A DNA stretch of 64,000 nt from positions 62,001 through 126,000 of the forward strand of contig NZ_JACVMU010000010.1 of NCBI RefSeq assembly GCF_014529985.1, given 5' to 3'. The notes under the pieces were generated by a model. That model was not told the DNA's origin, did not search any database, and saw nothing but the letters and a program-made list of their open reading frames with translations. This document shows positions 45,354 to 54,059 of the stretch, in pieces (the stretch's first letter is position 1; each line of letters begins with the position of its first letter). This stretch comes from Leucobacter sp. cx-42. GTDB lineage: Bacteria; Actinomycetota; Actinomycetes; Actinomycetales; Microbacteriaceae. A program made the position numbers and the translations under genes.

Positions 45354-45378
45354 GCGGATCCGCGCCCCACGCACCAAC

Positions 45379-45423
45379 GCGAACGGGCCGGGCAGGGATT
45401 GCTCCCTAGCCCGGCCCGTTCGC
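45379..45423. terminator. Bidirectional terminator
   Basis: Arms CGAACGGGCCGGGC/GCCCGGCCCGTTCG (45380-45393, 45409-45422) plus an inner AGGGA/TCCCT stem. It lies between convergent genes. Confidence 0.88.
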
Positions 45424-45438
45424 CGTTGTTCAGCGGTA

Positions 45439-46038
45439 TTAGCGCATCAGCTGCTCGACGGCGTCGGCAGGAGTCTTGATGGTGAATGCGCGGATGATCT
45501 GCATGATGCCGAGCACGAGCATCGAGATGCCGATGAGCCACCACAGGGTGATCGCACCGAGGAGGGGCGACATGATGAGGGTGAGGCCAGCGAGGATGCT
45601 GATGATCGCGTAGATGATCGTCCAGATCTTCTTGCCCTCGATCTTGCTCAGCATGGTGAGGGCGATGATGCCCTCCATGAGCCAGAGCACACCGATCGTG
45701 ATCGACAGGAAGAGCGCGAGCACAGCACCGGTGGTGTTGAGGTTCACGGCCATGACGATGCCGCCGATGATGTAGAGCAGGCCGAGCAGGATGTGGCCGG
45801 TGCGTGCCCAACCACCCTTGGTGCGGCTGAAGATCGCGCCACCAAGGTAGACGACGCCGGCAACGAACGCGTACGCTGCGACGATTGCAGCGACGACGCT
45901 GACGGTGAAGCTTGCCGACTTACCCGGGAAGATCAGGATGAGCAGGCCGAGCACAGCTGCGACCAGACCGCCAACACCGAACATGATGCGGGTCGCGTCG
46001 GTTGCCTTCGCAGCAAACGGAAGCTGGTTCTGAGTCAA
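45439..46038 (-). CDS. HdeD-like DUF308 membrane protein
   Basis: This is a 199-residue protein with six short TM helices (GVGGLVAAVLGLLILIFPG, GHILLGLLYIIGGIVM, IYAIISILAGLTLIMSP). This three-fold pattern is the DUF308/HdeD repeat. HdeD is linked to acid resistance in E. coli; the role in Actinobacteria is unknown. ATG 46038 has a good AGGAGAAACCC site. Confidence 0.9.
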   Translation of the reverse strand: MTQNQLPFAAKATDATRIMFGVGGLVAAVLGLLILIFPGKSASFTVSVVAAIVAAYAFVAGVVYLGGAIFSRTKGGWARTGHILLGLLYIIGGIVMAVNLNTTGAVLALFLSITIGVLWLMEGIIALTMLSKIEGKKIWTIIYAIISILAGLTLIMSPLLGAITLWWLIGISMLVLGIMQIIRAFTIKTPADAVEQLMR

Positions 46039-46287
46039 GGGTTTCTCCTCTTGAGTGCTTTGCGGGCCTCACGGTTGGGGTCCGTAGTTGTTCCCATTGT
46101 GTACCAATTCAGGCAATTTGTGGCAGAACCATCGCGAACAAATTGGTAACGCACACGGCGTTACAGAAAACACGCGACGGAATGGACAAAATCACCGCAA
46201 AAATCGTCCAAAACGCCTATCGCTCGCGCGGGATCGGCGGGATACGCTGGCGACAGCCCAAAACTTTCAACGCAGAAGGACATTTCA

Positions 46288-46584
46288 ATGACGCAAAATT
46301 CAGGCTCCACCGGCACCGTTCAGCTCGAGACCGAGGTGCTGCGCGCGACCGAGTGGGTGATCGAGCCCGGCGGCGCGATCCCCATGCACCCGCACCACTA
46401 CGACTACGTAGTCGTCCCGATGATGACCGGCACCATGCACGTGCTGAACTCGGACGGCACCGAGATCGTCGCAAACCTCGTTTCGGGTCAGAGCTACACC
46501 CGCGCAGCAGGCGCAGAGCACCGCATCGAGAACCGCAGCACCGACACCACCGTGGTGTTCGTCGAGGTTGAGCGCTTGGCATGA
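46288..46584 (+). CDS. Cupin-domain protein
   Basis: This is a 98-residue single-domain cupin. The metal-site pattern PMHPHHYDYVVVPMMTG and the later AEHRIENRS fit motifs 1 and 2. ATG 46288 follows GCAGAAGGACAT. It overlaps the acetyltransferase gene (ATGA), so the two may act together. The 249 bp upstream show no feature beyond a promoter region. Confidence 0.88.
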   Translation: MTQNSGSTGTVQLETEVLRATEWVIEPGGAIPMHPHHYDYVVVPMMTGTMHVLNSDGTEIVANLVSGQSYTRAAGAEHRIENRSTDTTVVFVEVERLA

Positions 46585-47066
46585 GCGAGCCAACTGCAGC
46601 TACCTTGGTCATTCGCCCGGTCGCCGCTGGCGATCAGGCGGGCTGGGCCGCGCTGTACCGCGGCTACCGCGACTTCTACAAGCGCGAGCACAACCCCGAG
46701 GTCTATGAGACGGTGTGGGGTTGGCTGGAGGATCCGGCGCACGAAGTCCGCGGACTCGTCGCCGAACTCGATGGCGAGCTCGTCGGCCTCGGCCACTTCC
46801 GCACCTTCGCACGCCCGCTCGATGGCGTGACGGCGCTGTTCCTCGACGACCTGTTCACCTCGCCCGCCGCACGCGGCAAGGGCGCGGCAACGCAGATCCT
46901 CGATGAATTGGCGCGGATCGCCCGCCGCGAAGGCGCAGCCCTCGTCCGCTGGATCACCGCCGAAGACAACGCCACCGCCAAGCGTCTCTACGACAGCCTT
47001 GCGGCGCGCGTGCCCTTCGACACCTACGACATGCAGCCGGCGGCGCTCCCCGGCGCTTCGGCCTAG
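46581..47066 (+). CDS. GNAT-family N-acetyltransferase
   Basis: This is a 161-residue acetyltransferase. The acetyl-CoA motif A is in LDDLFTSPAARGKGAATQIL (R-G-K-G-A), followed by AEDNATAKRLYDSL, the usual motif B. The substrate is not deducible. Confidence 0.9.
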   Translation: MSEPTAATLVIRPVAAGDQAGWAALYRGYRDFYKREHNPEVYETVWGWLEDPAHEVRGLVAELDGELVGLGHFRTFARPLDGVTALFLDDLFTSPAARGKGAATQILDELARIARREGAALVRWITAEDNATAKRLYDSLAARVPFDTYDMQPAALPGASA

Positions 47067-47161
47067 GTCACTTACAGCTGACACCGGGGGGTCGGTCGGT
47101 GGGCGCGGATCCGCGCTCTCGTCCGGCCCCTCGGTCGTCAGCGGGTACTCGTCAGCGGGCT

Positions 47162-47563
47162 TTACGCCTGGCGAAGACGCTCCGTCGCGACCGTTGGCTC
47201 CGTCTGGCCGTGCGGCCAGCTCTTACCTTCGGCATCGACCGCGACGAACACGATGCGGTCGAGCGTGAGCACTTCCTGACCTGTGACGGCGTTCTCGACA
47301 CGGCAGCTCATGGTGAGCGAGGTGCGGCCGAACTCCTTCACGGAGTATTCGAGCACGAGCAGGTCACCGCGGGCAGCGGTCGAAACGAACGCAATCTCAG
47401 ATACATAGCGGGTGACGACGTTGATCGTGCCGAGCTGCATCGTCGCGATGATCGCGGCCTCTTCATCGACCCAGTGGAGCAGACGCCCGCCGAACAGGCT
47501 GCCGTGCTGATTCAGGTCTTCAGGCTTGACCCATTTACGGACAAGAATTCGCGCGTCACTCAT
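47162..47563 (-). CDS. Hotdog-fold acyl-CoA thioesterase
   Basis: This is a 133-residue protein like YciA/BACH. It has VKPEDLNQHGSLFGGRLLHW with the catalytic Asn/Asp region (WVDEEAA), then the beta-sheet core. It hydrolyses acyl-CoA to acid and CoA. ATG 47563 is used. Confidence 0.9.
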   Translation of the reverse strand: MSDARILVRKWVKPEDLNQHGSLFGGRLLHWVDEEAAIIATMQLGTINVVTRYVSEIAFVSTAARGDLLVLEYSVKEFGRTSLTMSCRVENAVTGQEVLTLDRIVFVAVDAEGKSWPHGQTEPTVATERLRQA

Positions 47564-47675
47564 GGCGCAAGTGTACCGCTGGCTATATGCCGTCTAACGC
47601 TCAGCTCAGACACTGTCCAAGCTGCGTTCACGCCGTGGTCGCACACAGCGTCCACCCCGCCGCCGCCCAGGTTGA

Positions 47676-47767
47676 GTGAATAAGGCCGTCCGGCCGCAGG
47701 CCGGCCCGTTTCTCTCCCTGGCAGCACCCGCGATGAGTCGCGTTGGCTGCCAGCCCGCGTCATTCAC
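47676..47767. repeat. Nested inverted repeats
   Basis: CCGGCC-GCA-GGCCGG (47690-47704), CTGGCAGC/GCTGCCAG (47718-47725, 47746-47753) enclosing CGCGA-TGAG-TCGCG, and an outer GTGAAT/ATTCAC pair (47676-47681, 47762-47767). Confidence 0.65.
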
Positions 47768-47782
47768 CCCCTACGCGACACC

Positions 47783-47887
47783 CAACCACGCGAAACTAGC
47801 CTTTTCTCCCGAAACCAGCCCTTTTCATACGCATGAAACACCCGCCCTCGAGAGAAACACCCCTTCTCGCGGGGTTGGCAGCCCAGC
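47783..47887. repeat. Palindromic dispersed repeat, copy 1
   Basis: Starts CAACCACGCGAAACTAG and ends CTCGCGGGGTTG. It contains the inner palindrome TTTCATACGCATGAAA. It aligns with 49235-49328, keeping both ends and the inner palindrome. Confidence 0.7.
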
Positions 47888-47964
47888 GGCGGGGTTGACT
47901 AGCTCAGCGGCGAGATCATCACCCAAACCGGCACTCCCCCAGCCCAACGGGATACCCTGGCAAC

Positions 47965-48183
47965 GTGTCGATTCTCGCTGGTATCTTGCTGCTCGTAAAC
48001 GCCGTCTACAACTTTGTCGTATGGCCACAGTTCTGGAAGCGGGTTGCTGCCGATCCGCGCGCCCGCGATGAGGCAGGCCGCCCCACGAAGTTCTACACGG
48101 TGCACCGCGTGCTCATCTCGATCGCGCTCGTCATCGCGGCCGCATCGGCTGTCGCTGGTGTGCTGGTGTTCTTCATCGGCTAA
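47965..48183 (+). CDS. Small two-TM membrane protein (SCO4848-like)
   Basis: This is a 72-residue protein with a GTG start at 47965. TM helices lie at about residues 2-22 and 48-70, with a conserved-looking middle VVWPQFWKRVAADPRA and GRPTKFYTVHRVL. The pattern matches a small actinobacterial membrane family. Function unknown. Confidence 0.75.
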   Translation: MSILAGILLLVNAVYNFVVWPQFWKRVAADPRARDEAGRPTKFYTVHRVLISIALVIAAASAVAGVLVFFIG

Positions 48184-48260
48184 CAGCCCCGGTCTTCGCC
48201 AGCGCATTCTTCTGCCGCTTACCCTGCCGTCATTCAGCGGTCACGCATAGGATAGATATC

Positions 48261-48659
48261 GTGAAGCGAATTCTTACTTACGGCACATTTGACCTCCTGC
48301 ACTGGGGTCACATCCGCCTGCTCCGCCGCGCTCGTCAGCTCGGCGACTACCTCGTCGTTGCCGCGTCGACCGAAGAGTTCAACGCTGGCAAGGGCAAGAA
48401 GACCTACCACGACTTCGACACCCGCAAGAACATGCTCGAAGCTGTTCGCTACGTCGACCTCGTCATTCCTGAAACCGACTGGGATCAGAAGATCAACGAC
48501 GTCAAGAAGTACGAGATCGACACCGTCGTCATGGGTGGCGACTGGGAAGGCGATCCCCGCTTCGAGATCCTCAAGGACTACTGCGAGGTCATTTACCTCG
48601 ATCGCACCGAGGGCGTCTCGACGACCAAGATCAAGAAGGATCTCGGCGTCAACGCCTAG
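48261..48659 (+). CDS. tagD: Glycerol-3-phosphate cytidylyltransferase
   Basis: This is a 132-residue nucleotidyltransferase that makes CDP-glycerol, a teichoic-acid precursor. It contains TYGTFDLLHWGHIRLLRRA (HxGH), the DTVVMGGDWEGDPRFE region and the RTEGVSTTKI motif. GTG 48261 has AGGA upstream. No other wall-polymer genes are adjacent. Confidence 0.93.
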   Translation: MKRILTYGTFDLLHWGHIRLLRRARQLGDYLVVAASTEEFNAGKGKKTYHDFDTRKNMLEAVRYVDLVIPETDWDQKINDVKKYEIDTVVMGGDWEGDPRFEILKDYCEVIYLDRTEGVSTTKIKKDLGVNA

Positions 48660-48672
48660 TTCCTCACGCAGA

Positions 48673-48713
48673 AGGAGGGGCGCGGATCCGTTTGCTGGAT
48701 CCGCGCCCCTCCT
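48673..48713. terminator. Bidirectional terminator
   Basis: Perfect 17-nt arms at 48673-48689 and 48697-48713, containing GGGCGCGGATCC and its complement. It lies between convergent tagD and the YbjQ gene. Confidence 0.88.
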
Positions 48714-48756
48714 GCTTTGCGCAGTGCTGGCCGCGTCGGCCCAGCACCGCATGCGA

Positions 48757-49128
48757 CTACTGCTGCGGGGGCTGCACCGGCATCTGCGGCTGAGCCTCGC
48801 CCGCGTATCCGGGGATCGGCTCGATCACGACGGCGGTGCCGTACGCGCAGAACTCCGTGAAGTTGCCAATCGCGCCCGAGTCGAAGCGCATCGCGATGAC
48901 GGCGTTGGCGCCGCGGGCCTGGGCCTCAGCCCACATGCGGTTCATCACTTCCCAACGCGATTCGTAGATGACCTTGGTGTACTCGGGCATCTCGCCGCCA
49001 CCGAGCGAGCGGAAGCCCGCTGTGAAGTTCTGGCCGAAGTTCGCCGAGCGCACGGTGAGGCCCATAACTTCGCCCATGACCTGGGTCACCTTGTATCCGG
49101 GGACTTCATTGGTAGTGACAACAAACAT
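48757..49128 (-). CDS. YbjQ/DUF74 family protein
   Basis: This is a 123-residue protein. It has VVTTNEVPGYKVTQVMGEV at the N-terminus and ARGANAVIAMRFDSG in the middle, both hallmarks of the pentameric YbjQ family once called heavy-metal-binding. A Pro/Gln-rich tail (PQMPVQPPQQ) is extra. Function is unproven. Confidence 0.9.
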   Translation of the reverse strand: MFVVTTNEVPGYKVTQVMGEVMGLTVRSANFGQNFTAGFRSLGGGEMPEYTKVIYESRWEVMNRMWAEAQARGANAVIAMRFDSGAIGNFTEFCAYGTAVVIEPIPGYAGEAQPQMPVQPPQQ

Positions 49129-49234
49129 AGCTGAGACGCTCCTTGCGGGGTTTTCTTGTGTTTAACAGTACCTGCGGTCGCTATGCCGGCTCTACGACGA
49201 TCTCACTTTGGCGCTTCCCGTGCCACAACGCACG

Positions 49235-49328
49235 CAACCCCGCGAGATAGACCGTTTCTCTCGAAACGAGGGCTTTCATGCACATGAAACTAGGAGCTTC
49301 GGCAGAAAGTGTCTATCTCGCGGGGTTG
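49235..49328. repeat. Palindromic dispersed repeat, copy 2, with 18-bp perfect terminal arms
   Basis: Arms 49235-49252 and 49311-49328 are exactly complementary. Inside are CGTTTC-TCTC-GAAACG and TTTCATG-CA-CATGAAA. The element lies downstream of the ABC operon (leftward) but has no T-run, so it looks like a mobile or REP-like element more than a terminator. Confidence 0.75.
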
Positions 49329-49353
49329 AGCGTAGCGAGCAGCGAGCAGCGAC

Positions 49354-50133
49354 CTACAGCACCTTCGACAGGAACGCCTTGGTGCGCTCCCGCTGCGGGT
49401 TCGTGAGCACCTGCACCGGATCGCCTTCCTCAACGACGACGCCGCCATCCATGAAGACGAGCTTGTCGGCGACCTCGCGCGCAAAGCCCATCTCGTGGGT
49501 GACCACGATCATCGTCATGCCGCTCTCTGCAAGGCCCTTCATGACGTCGAGCACCTCGCCGACGAGTTCGGGGTCGAGCGCAGAGGTCGGCTCATCGAAC
49601 AGCATGAGCTTCGGCTCCATGGCGAGCGCACGCGCGATGGCGACGCGCTGCTGCTGACCGCCTGAGAGGTGCGCCGGGTAGTAGTCGTAGCGTTCTGCCA
49701 GACCGACCCGAGCGAGCAGCTCCATCGCTCGCGCCTTCAGCTGCGCCTTGCTGCCACCCTTGCGGAGCAGGCCAGGCGCCAGCATGACATTCTCGAGCGC
49801 GGTGAGGTGCGGGAACAGGTTAAACCGCTGGAACACCATGCCAATGTCACGACGCTGCTTTGCGGCCTCCCGCGGATGCATCTCATACAGCTTGCCCGCC
49901 TTCTCGCGGTAGCCGACGACTTCGCCCTCCACCTCGAGGCGACCAGCGGTCACGGTTTCGAGGTGGTTGATGCAACGCAGGAACGTCGATTTCCCCGACC
50001 CCGAAGGGCCGACGAGGCAGAGCACTTCGCCGCGCTGCACCTCAAGTGAGATCGACTTCAGCACGAGGTTCGAGCCGTACGACTTAGATACGGCCTCAGC
50101 ACGCACCATGGGAATTGAGTTGTTGGCACTCAC
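49354..50133 (-). CDS. Amino-acid ABC transporter ATP-binding protein (second system)
   Basis: This is a 259-residue GlnQ-type ATPase with [54 protein letters not shown] and [12 protein letters not shown]. The GTG start at 50133 overlaps the permease stop by 4 nt. Confidence 0.95.
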   Translation of the reverse strand: MSANNSIPMVRAEAVSKSYGSNLVLKSISLEVQRGEVLCLVGPSGSGKSTFLRCINHLETVTAGRLEVEGEVVGYREKAGKLYEMHPREAAKQRRDIGMVFQRFNLFPHLTALENVMLAPGLLRKGGSKAQLKARAMELLARVGLAERYDYYPAHLSGGQQQRVAIARALAMEPKLMLFDEPTSALDPELVGEVLDVMKGLAESGMTMIVVTHEMGFAREVADKLVFMDGGVVVEEGDPVQVLTNPQRERTKAFLSKVL

Positions 50134-51122
50134 TGCGCCACCCCGCTTCCTGCATCAGTTGGCCGTTGTTCGGGGCGCGGATCCCGCTTCGCGGCAGCCT
50201 CAGGCACATCGCCCATCACTTCGAGCACCCCGGTAGCGAGCGACGGCTTCATGACGTCTGGTCGCTTGCCGAGGCCCTTCCCGAAGTGGCGCTCCAGGTA
50301 GTACTGGCCCACCATGAGCACCGAGGTGATCACGAGGTACCAGATCGATGCAACGATCAGCATCGGCACCGGCTTGTAAGTCACCGCTGCGATGTCACGC
50401 GTACGCGTGTAGAGCTCGAGCGTGAACGGTACGGCGGTGACGAGTGATGTCGTTTTGAGCATCGAGATGACCTCGTTGCCCGTCGGCGGAATGATGACGC
50501 GCATCGCCTGCGGGAGGACAACGCGGGTCATCGTGTGCCACCAGCCAAGGCCAAGCGCGATCGACGCTTCTTCCTGGCCCTTATCAACGGCGAGCAGACC
50601 AGAGCGGACGATCTCCGCCATGTATGCCGCCTCATTCAGCGCGAGGCCGATCACCGCGAGCACGAAGAAGGAGAGCAGATCTTTGGTGTTGAACGACAGC
50701 CACGGATCCGTGAACGGGATGCCAATGTCGATCGTCTTGTAGATCGTCGCGATGAGGCCCCAGAACGTGAGTTGCACGTAGACCGGCGTACCGCGGAAGA
50801 TCCACAGATACACCCAAGCAATGCCACGCACGATGGGGTTGTCGGACAGGCGCATCACCGCGAGGGTAATACCCAAGACGATCGCAATGATCATCGAGTA
50901 CACGGTGAGCTGGATCGTATAGCCGATCGCAGAAATCACACGCTGGTCGAAGAGGTACTGACCAACGATGTCCCACGAATAGACCGGACGATTGACGGCG
51001 GCGTCATATACAAACAACGCCACGCAGGCGAGCAGAACGACCGCGAGGACCGTTCGGCCGGGGTGTCGAAGCCGAACCGCTTCGATCGGCTTCGACACCG
51101 CGTGAGTCTGATTCTCAGACAT
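50130..51122 (-). CDS. Amino-acid ABC transporter permease (second system)
   Basis: This is a 330-residue permease. The EAA loop lies in [20 protein letters not shown]. It has 26 nt between it and the binding-protein gene. The C-terminal tail of about 45 residues is hydrophilic and longer than usual. ATG 51122 follows AAGGTAATC. Confidence 0.94.
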   Translation of the reverse strand: MSENQTHAVSKPIEAVRLRHPGRTVLAVVLLACVALFVYDAAVNRPVYSWDIVGQYLFDQRVISAIGYTIQLTVYSMIIAIVLGITLAVMRLSDNPIVRGIAWVYLWIFRGTPVYVQLTFWGLIATIYKTIDIGIPFTDPWLSFNTKDLLSFFVLAVIGLALNEAAYMAEIVRSGLLAVDKGQEEASIALGLGWWHTMTRVVLPQAMRVIIPPTGNEVISMLKTTSLVTAVPFTLELYTRTRDIAAVTYKPVPMLIVASIWYLVITSVLMVGQYYLERHFGKGLGKRPDVMKPSLATGVLEVMGDVPEAAAKRDPRPEQRPTDAGSGVAQ

Positions 51123-51148
51123 GATTACCTTGAGCCGAAGGTGTCCGA

Positions 51149-52042
51149 CTACTCCTTGCCAGCGTTAATGGTCGCTGCGTCGAGAGCGCCAGCGTCAACA
51201 CCAGCGGCCTTGAGGATCTTCTCGTACGAACCATCGTCCATGAGCGACTGCAGCGCAGCGTTCACGGCCTTGGTCGTGTCACTGCCCTTCTGCACGGCGA
51301 AGCCGTAGGGTGCGCCGTCGAAGATGTCACCCACGAGCTCGAGCTCGCCGCTGAGCTTTGCGACAGCTGCGCCAGCAACGGGCGAGTCAGCCGAGAATGC
51401 GTCTGCCTTGCCGTTGACCACAGCGTTGGTCACCTCTGACTGTGCTGCAGCGGGAAGGATGGTGATCTCGGGCTTGCCAGCTGCCTTGCATTCCTCGTTA
51501 CGTGCGGGGAGCTCGTCGGTGTGCTGCACGGTACCGGTCTGCACTGCGACGGTCAGGCCGCACGCGTTATCGGGATCGATGTCGCTGCCGGGCTGCGCAA
51601 CCCACTGGCTACCAGCGTCGAGGAAGTTCACGAAGTCAACGACCTTCTGTCGCTCGACGTTATCGGTGAACGACGAGGAACCCATGTTCAGGGTGCCTTC
51701 CTCGATGCGGGGCAGGATGCTGTCGAAGGGCAGAATCTCCCACTCGGGTTCGAGACCAAGCTTTGCCGACACAGCCTCGGCGAGCTCGACGCCCCAGCCG
51801 ATGGGCTTGCCGTTCGGGTCCTTGTACTCGTTGGGCGGGTACTCTGCGTCGGTGCCGATGAGGAAGACGCCCGAGTCGCGGATCTCCTTCGGAAGCAGCG
51901 CAGCCGCCGCCTCGTCAACCTTGATCTCGACGCCGGAGCTTTCGGCCGTACCCTCTGATTCCTTCTCTGCGTTGTTTACGCAGCCGGTGAGGGTGAGCGC
52001 TGCAGCCGCAGCGAGCGCGGGAATTACATAACGAATCTTCAT
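51149..52042 (-). CDS. Amino-acid ABC transporter substrate-binding lipoprotein (second system)
   Basis: This is a 297-residue family 3 binding protein. ATG 52042 follows CGGAGAAATC; the lipobox is LTGC. Core pattern: SGVFLIGTDAEYPPNEYKDP, GWGVELAEAVSAKLGLE, MGSSSFTDNVERQ. Likely ligand class is polar amino acids. Confidence 0.94.
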   Translation of the reverse strand: MKIRYVIPALAAAAALTLTGCVNNAEKESEGTAESSGVEIKVDEAAAALLPKEIRDSGVFLIGTDAEYPPNEYKDPNGKPIGWGVELAEAVSAKLGLEPEWEILPFDSILPRIEEGTLNMGSSSFTDNVERQKVVDFVNFLDAGSQWVAQPGSDIDPDNACGLTVAVQTGTVQHTDELPARNEECKAAGKPEITILPAAAQSEVTNAVVNGKADAFSADSPVAGAAVAKLSGELELVGDIFDGAPYGFAVQKGSDTTKAVNAALQSLMDDGSYEKILKAAGVDAGALDAATINAGKE

Positions 52043-52221
52043 TGATTTCTCCGTCGTAATGAACGTATTCAAGTGCGGCGTTGACGACGATTGGCTCGTG
52101 CGTCATCGCCTGTATCGGAAGCCACACTACCCAGACTTTGGGGGTTCACCACGAAGTTGAGCTGCAATTGTTGTCGTTCTGTTTCCCCGCGCCGGGCACC
52201 GTCGTCGGAATCCTCCAAACA

Positions 52222-52262
52222 ATGTGCGCTGGCCACGATTCACTTTCGTGGCCAGCGCACAT
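52222..52262 (-). terminator. Terminator of pdxS
   Basis: Perfect 16-nt arms (52223-52238, 52246-52261) around TTCACTT; leftward followed by TTGTTTGG. It lies 24 bp after the pdxS stop. The region 52043-52221 holds the promoter of the ABC operon. Confidence 0.88.
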
Positions 52263-52285
52263 ATGGGGCGCGGATCGCTCAGCGC

Positions 52286-53170
52286 CTACCAACCACGCTC
52301 GGCGAGGCGGTGCGGCGCGGGAAGATCCGCCACATTGATACCCACCATGGCCTGGCCGAGACCGCGCGAGACCTCAGCGATGACATCGGGATTGTTGTAA
52401 TTCGCCACCGCGCGGACGATCGCTGCGGCACGCTTCTCGGGGTTGCCCGACTTGAAGATGCCAGAGCCGACGAAGACGCCGTCAGCACCGAGCTGCATCA
52501 TCATCGCTGCGTCGGCTGGGGTTGCGACGCCGCCAGCGGTGAACAGTGTGACGGGGAGCTTTCCGGTGCGCGCAACCTCGACGACGAGCTCGTAGGGCGC
52601 CTGGAGCTCCTTGGCTGCGACGTAGAGTTCGTCCTCCTGGAGGCGAGTGAGGGCCGCGATCTCCGTCTTGATCGTGCGAATGTGCTTGGTCGCTTCAGAC
52701 ACGTCGCCGGTACCGGCCTCGCCCTTTGAGCGGATCATGGCCGCACCCTCGGTGACGCGGCGGAGCGCCTCACCCAGGTTTGTGGCACCACAGACGAAGG
52801 GAGCGTTGAATCCGCGCTTGTCGATGTGGTTCACGTAGTCGGCGGGCGAGAGGACCTCGGACTCGTCGATGAAATCGATGCCGAGCGACTCGAGCACCTG
52901 CGCTTCAACGAAGTGGCCGATGCGCGCCTTTGCCATCACGGGGATGTCGACGACGGCCTGGATGCCCGCGATCAGATCGGGATCGCTCATGCGGGCGACG
53001 CCGCCCTCGGCGCGAATGTCAGCGGGAACCCGCTCGAGCGCCATGACAGCGACGGCGCCTGCAGCCGCAGCGATGCGGGCCTGTTCTGCATCGACGACGT
53101 CCATGATGACGCCGCCCTTGAGCGAGGTAGCGACGTCGAGCTTTGCGGAAAGATTCTTGTTTTCAGTCAT
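52286..53170 (-). CDS. pdxS: Pyridoxal 5'-phosphate synthase lyase subunit PdxS
   Basis: This is a 294-residue TIM-barrel enzyme that makes PLP from ribose 5-phosphate, glyceraldehyde 3-phosphate and glutamine-derived ammonia. It has [20 protein letters not shown], the catalytic Lys in [39 protein letters not shown] and [20 protein letters not shown] 53170 follows GGGGAC. The glutaminase partner pdxT is not adjacent, which is unusual; it may be elsewhere. Confidence 0.96.
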   Translation of the reverse strand: MTENKNLSAKLDVATSLKGGVIMDVVDAEQARIAAAAGAVAVMALERVPADIRAEGGVARMSDPDLIAGIQAVVDIPVMAKARIGHFVEAQVLESLGIDFIDESEVLSPADYVNHIDKRGFNAPFVCGATNLGEALRRVTEGAAMIRSKGEAGTGDVSEATKHIRTIKTEIAALTRLQEDELYVAAKELQAPYELVVEVARTGKLPVTLFTAGGVATPADAAMMMQLGADGVFVGSGIFKSGNPEKRAAAIVRAVANYNNPDVIAEVSRGLGQAMVGINVADLPAPHRLAERGW

Positions 53171-53184
53171 GTCCCCAGCGTGAC

Positions 53185-53231
53185 ACTGGTTCACCACATA
53201 GACCTTGTTTCGCAAAACCAAGTGAACCAGT
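53185..53231. promoter_or_regulatory. Long inverted repeat upstream of pdxS
   Basis: ACTGGTTCAC (53185-53194) and GTGAACCAGT (53222-53231) are perfect 10-bp arms, 27 bp apart, starting 15 bp before the pdxS start. They enclose the likely promoter. A MocR-type PdxR regulator is a plausible binder, but none is encoded here. Confidence 0.65.
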
Positions 53232-53426
53232 TCCCGGCTGTGGCGGGTGCGCTTTGGCTCATCGGAGCGCCTGGGCCTAGGCTCGCGCGAGCGCGCGTTG
53301 GGCCAGGGAAAGTGGGCGGATCGGTCCACACTGCCGCAGATCCTTGTCATTCCTCGTCAGTTTCGTCGCCGCGGCGAGCGCGGCCATACCCTCGATGCAC
53401 GGCCTGCTCATTAGGAAGGCAGCTTG

Positions 53427-53717
53427 ATGTCCTCAATCGCAAGATCCGTGCTCGCCATTCTCGTGATGGCTTGCTTGTTGTGTTTGGCGACGATGCCAAG
53501 CCAACAGACTGAACCTCCCGTAGCGGCCGAAGCACCCGCAATCCACTCCGACTCCAGTGGCGGCTGCTGGTCCCAGGCGGGCCGGGTGTTTGGCGGGTTC
53601 TGGGGCGCTCTCGCAGCCACTGCGATTTCGCCATGGGCAGCAGGCAGTGCGTGGATCGCTTATTCCGGGCTACTCAACAACGAACCTAAGGACCACGATG
53701 GAAACTTCCTCTGCTGA
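53427..53717 (+). CDS. Small exported or membrane protein, unknown
   Basis: This is a 96-residue protein starting at ATG 53427 after TAGGAAGG. An N-terminal hydrophobic segment (SVLAILVMACLLCLA) suggests a signal or anchor; a second hydrophobic stretch spans about residues 55-80. It overlaps the next gene by 20 nt. No family is recognised. Confidence 0.65.
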   Translation: MSSIARSVLAILVMACLLCLATMPSQQTEPPVAAEAPAIHSDSSGGCWSQAGRVFGGFWGALAATAISPWAAGSAWIAYSGLLNNEPKDHDGNFLC

Positions 53718-53943
53718 CACCCCGCCACGGGCTGCGCCACTGTTCCTCGCACTCCAAGTGACCTTTGCCGCAATCTGGGCTGCAATTGCATTGTGGTCGA
53801 TGACGCACACGAATGATCAGGTTTTTGTCATTCTCAATCTCTTCGCTTTCCTCGGGTTTGTCTACACCACCGCCGTGCTTGCAAAAGATCTGCTGGCAGC
53901 GCTGTGCGTTCGACCGCGCCCCGACGAGCAACCACCTCGCTAG
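53698..53943 (+). CDS. Small two-TM membrane protein, unknown
   Basis: This is an 81-residue protein from ATG 53698 (AAGG upstream). TM helices lie at about residues 14-32 and 42-64 (QVFVILNLFAFLGFVYTTAV). It probably pairs with the overlapping 53427 gene. Confidence 0.65.
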   Translation: METSSADTPPRAAPLFLALQVTFAAIWAAIALWSMTHTNDQVFVILNLFAFLGFVYTTAVLAKDLLAALCVRPRPDEQPPR

Positions 53944-53973
53944 CCCCGGCGCCTCAAGACCCACCAACGCAAA

Positions 53974-54022
53974 AAGGCCCGCGTAGCCGTCAACCGGAAC
54001 CGGTCGGAACTACGCGGGCCTT
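53974..54022. terminator. Bidirectional terminator
   Basis: Arms AAGGCCCGCGTAG/CTACGCGGGCCTT at 53974-53986 and 54010-54022, with AAAAA on the left and a small ACCGG inner stem. It lies between convergent transcription units. Confidence 0.85.
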
Positions 54023-54059
54023 CGAAGCAGCCGCTCACGCAGAGCGACGGCATCCACGG

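Larger units (their letters stand above)
47564..47964. other. Repeat-rich divergent intergenic region
   Basis: No gene is seen in 401 bp. It holds two palindrome clusters (47676-47767, 47783-47887), listed separately. Promoters for the thioesterase (minus) and the small membrane gene (plus) should lie at the edges. Confidence 0.6.

Noticed and set aside
49235-49328. Terminator of the second amino-acid ABC operon
   Set aside because: The arms are far apart (58 nt), no T-run follows, and a related copy exists between divergent genes at 47783, so a dispersed repeat explains it better.
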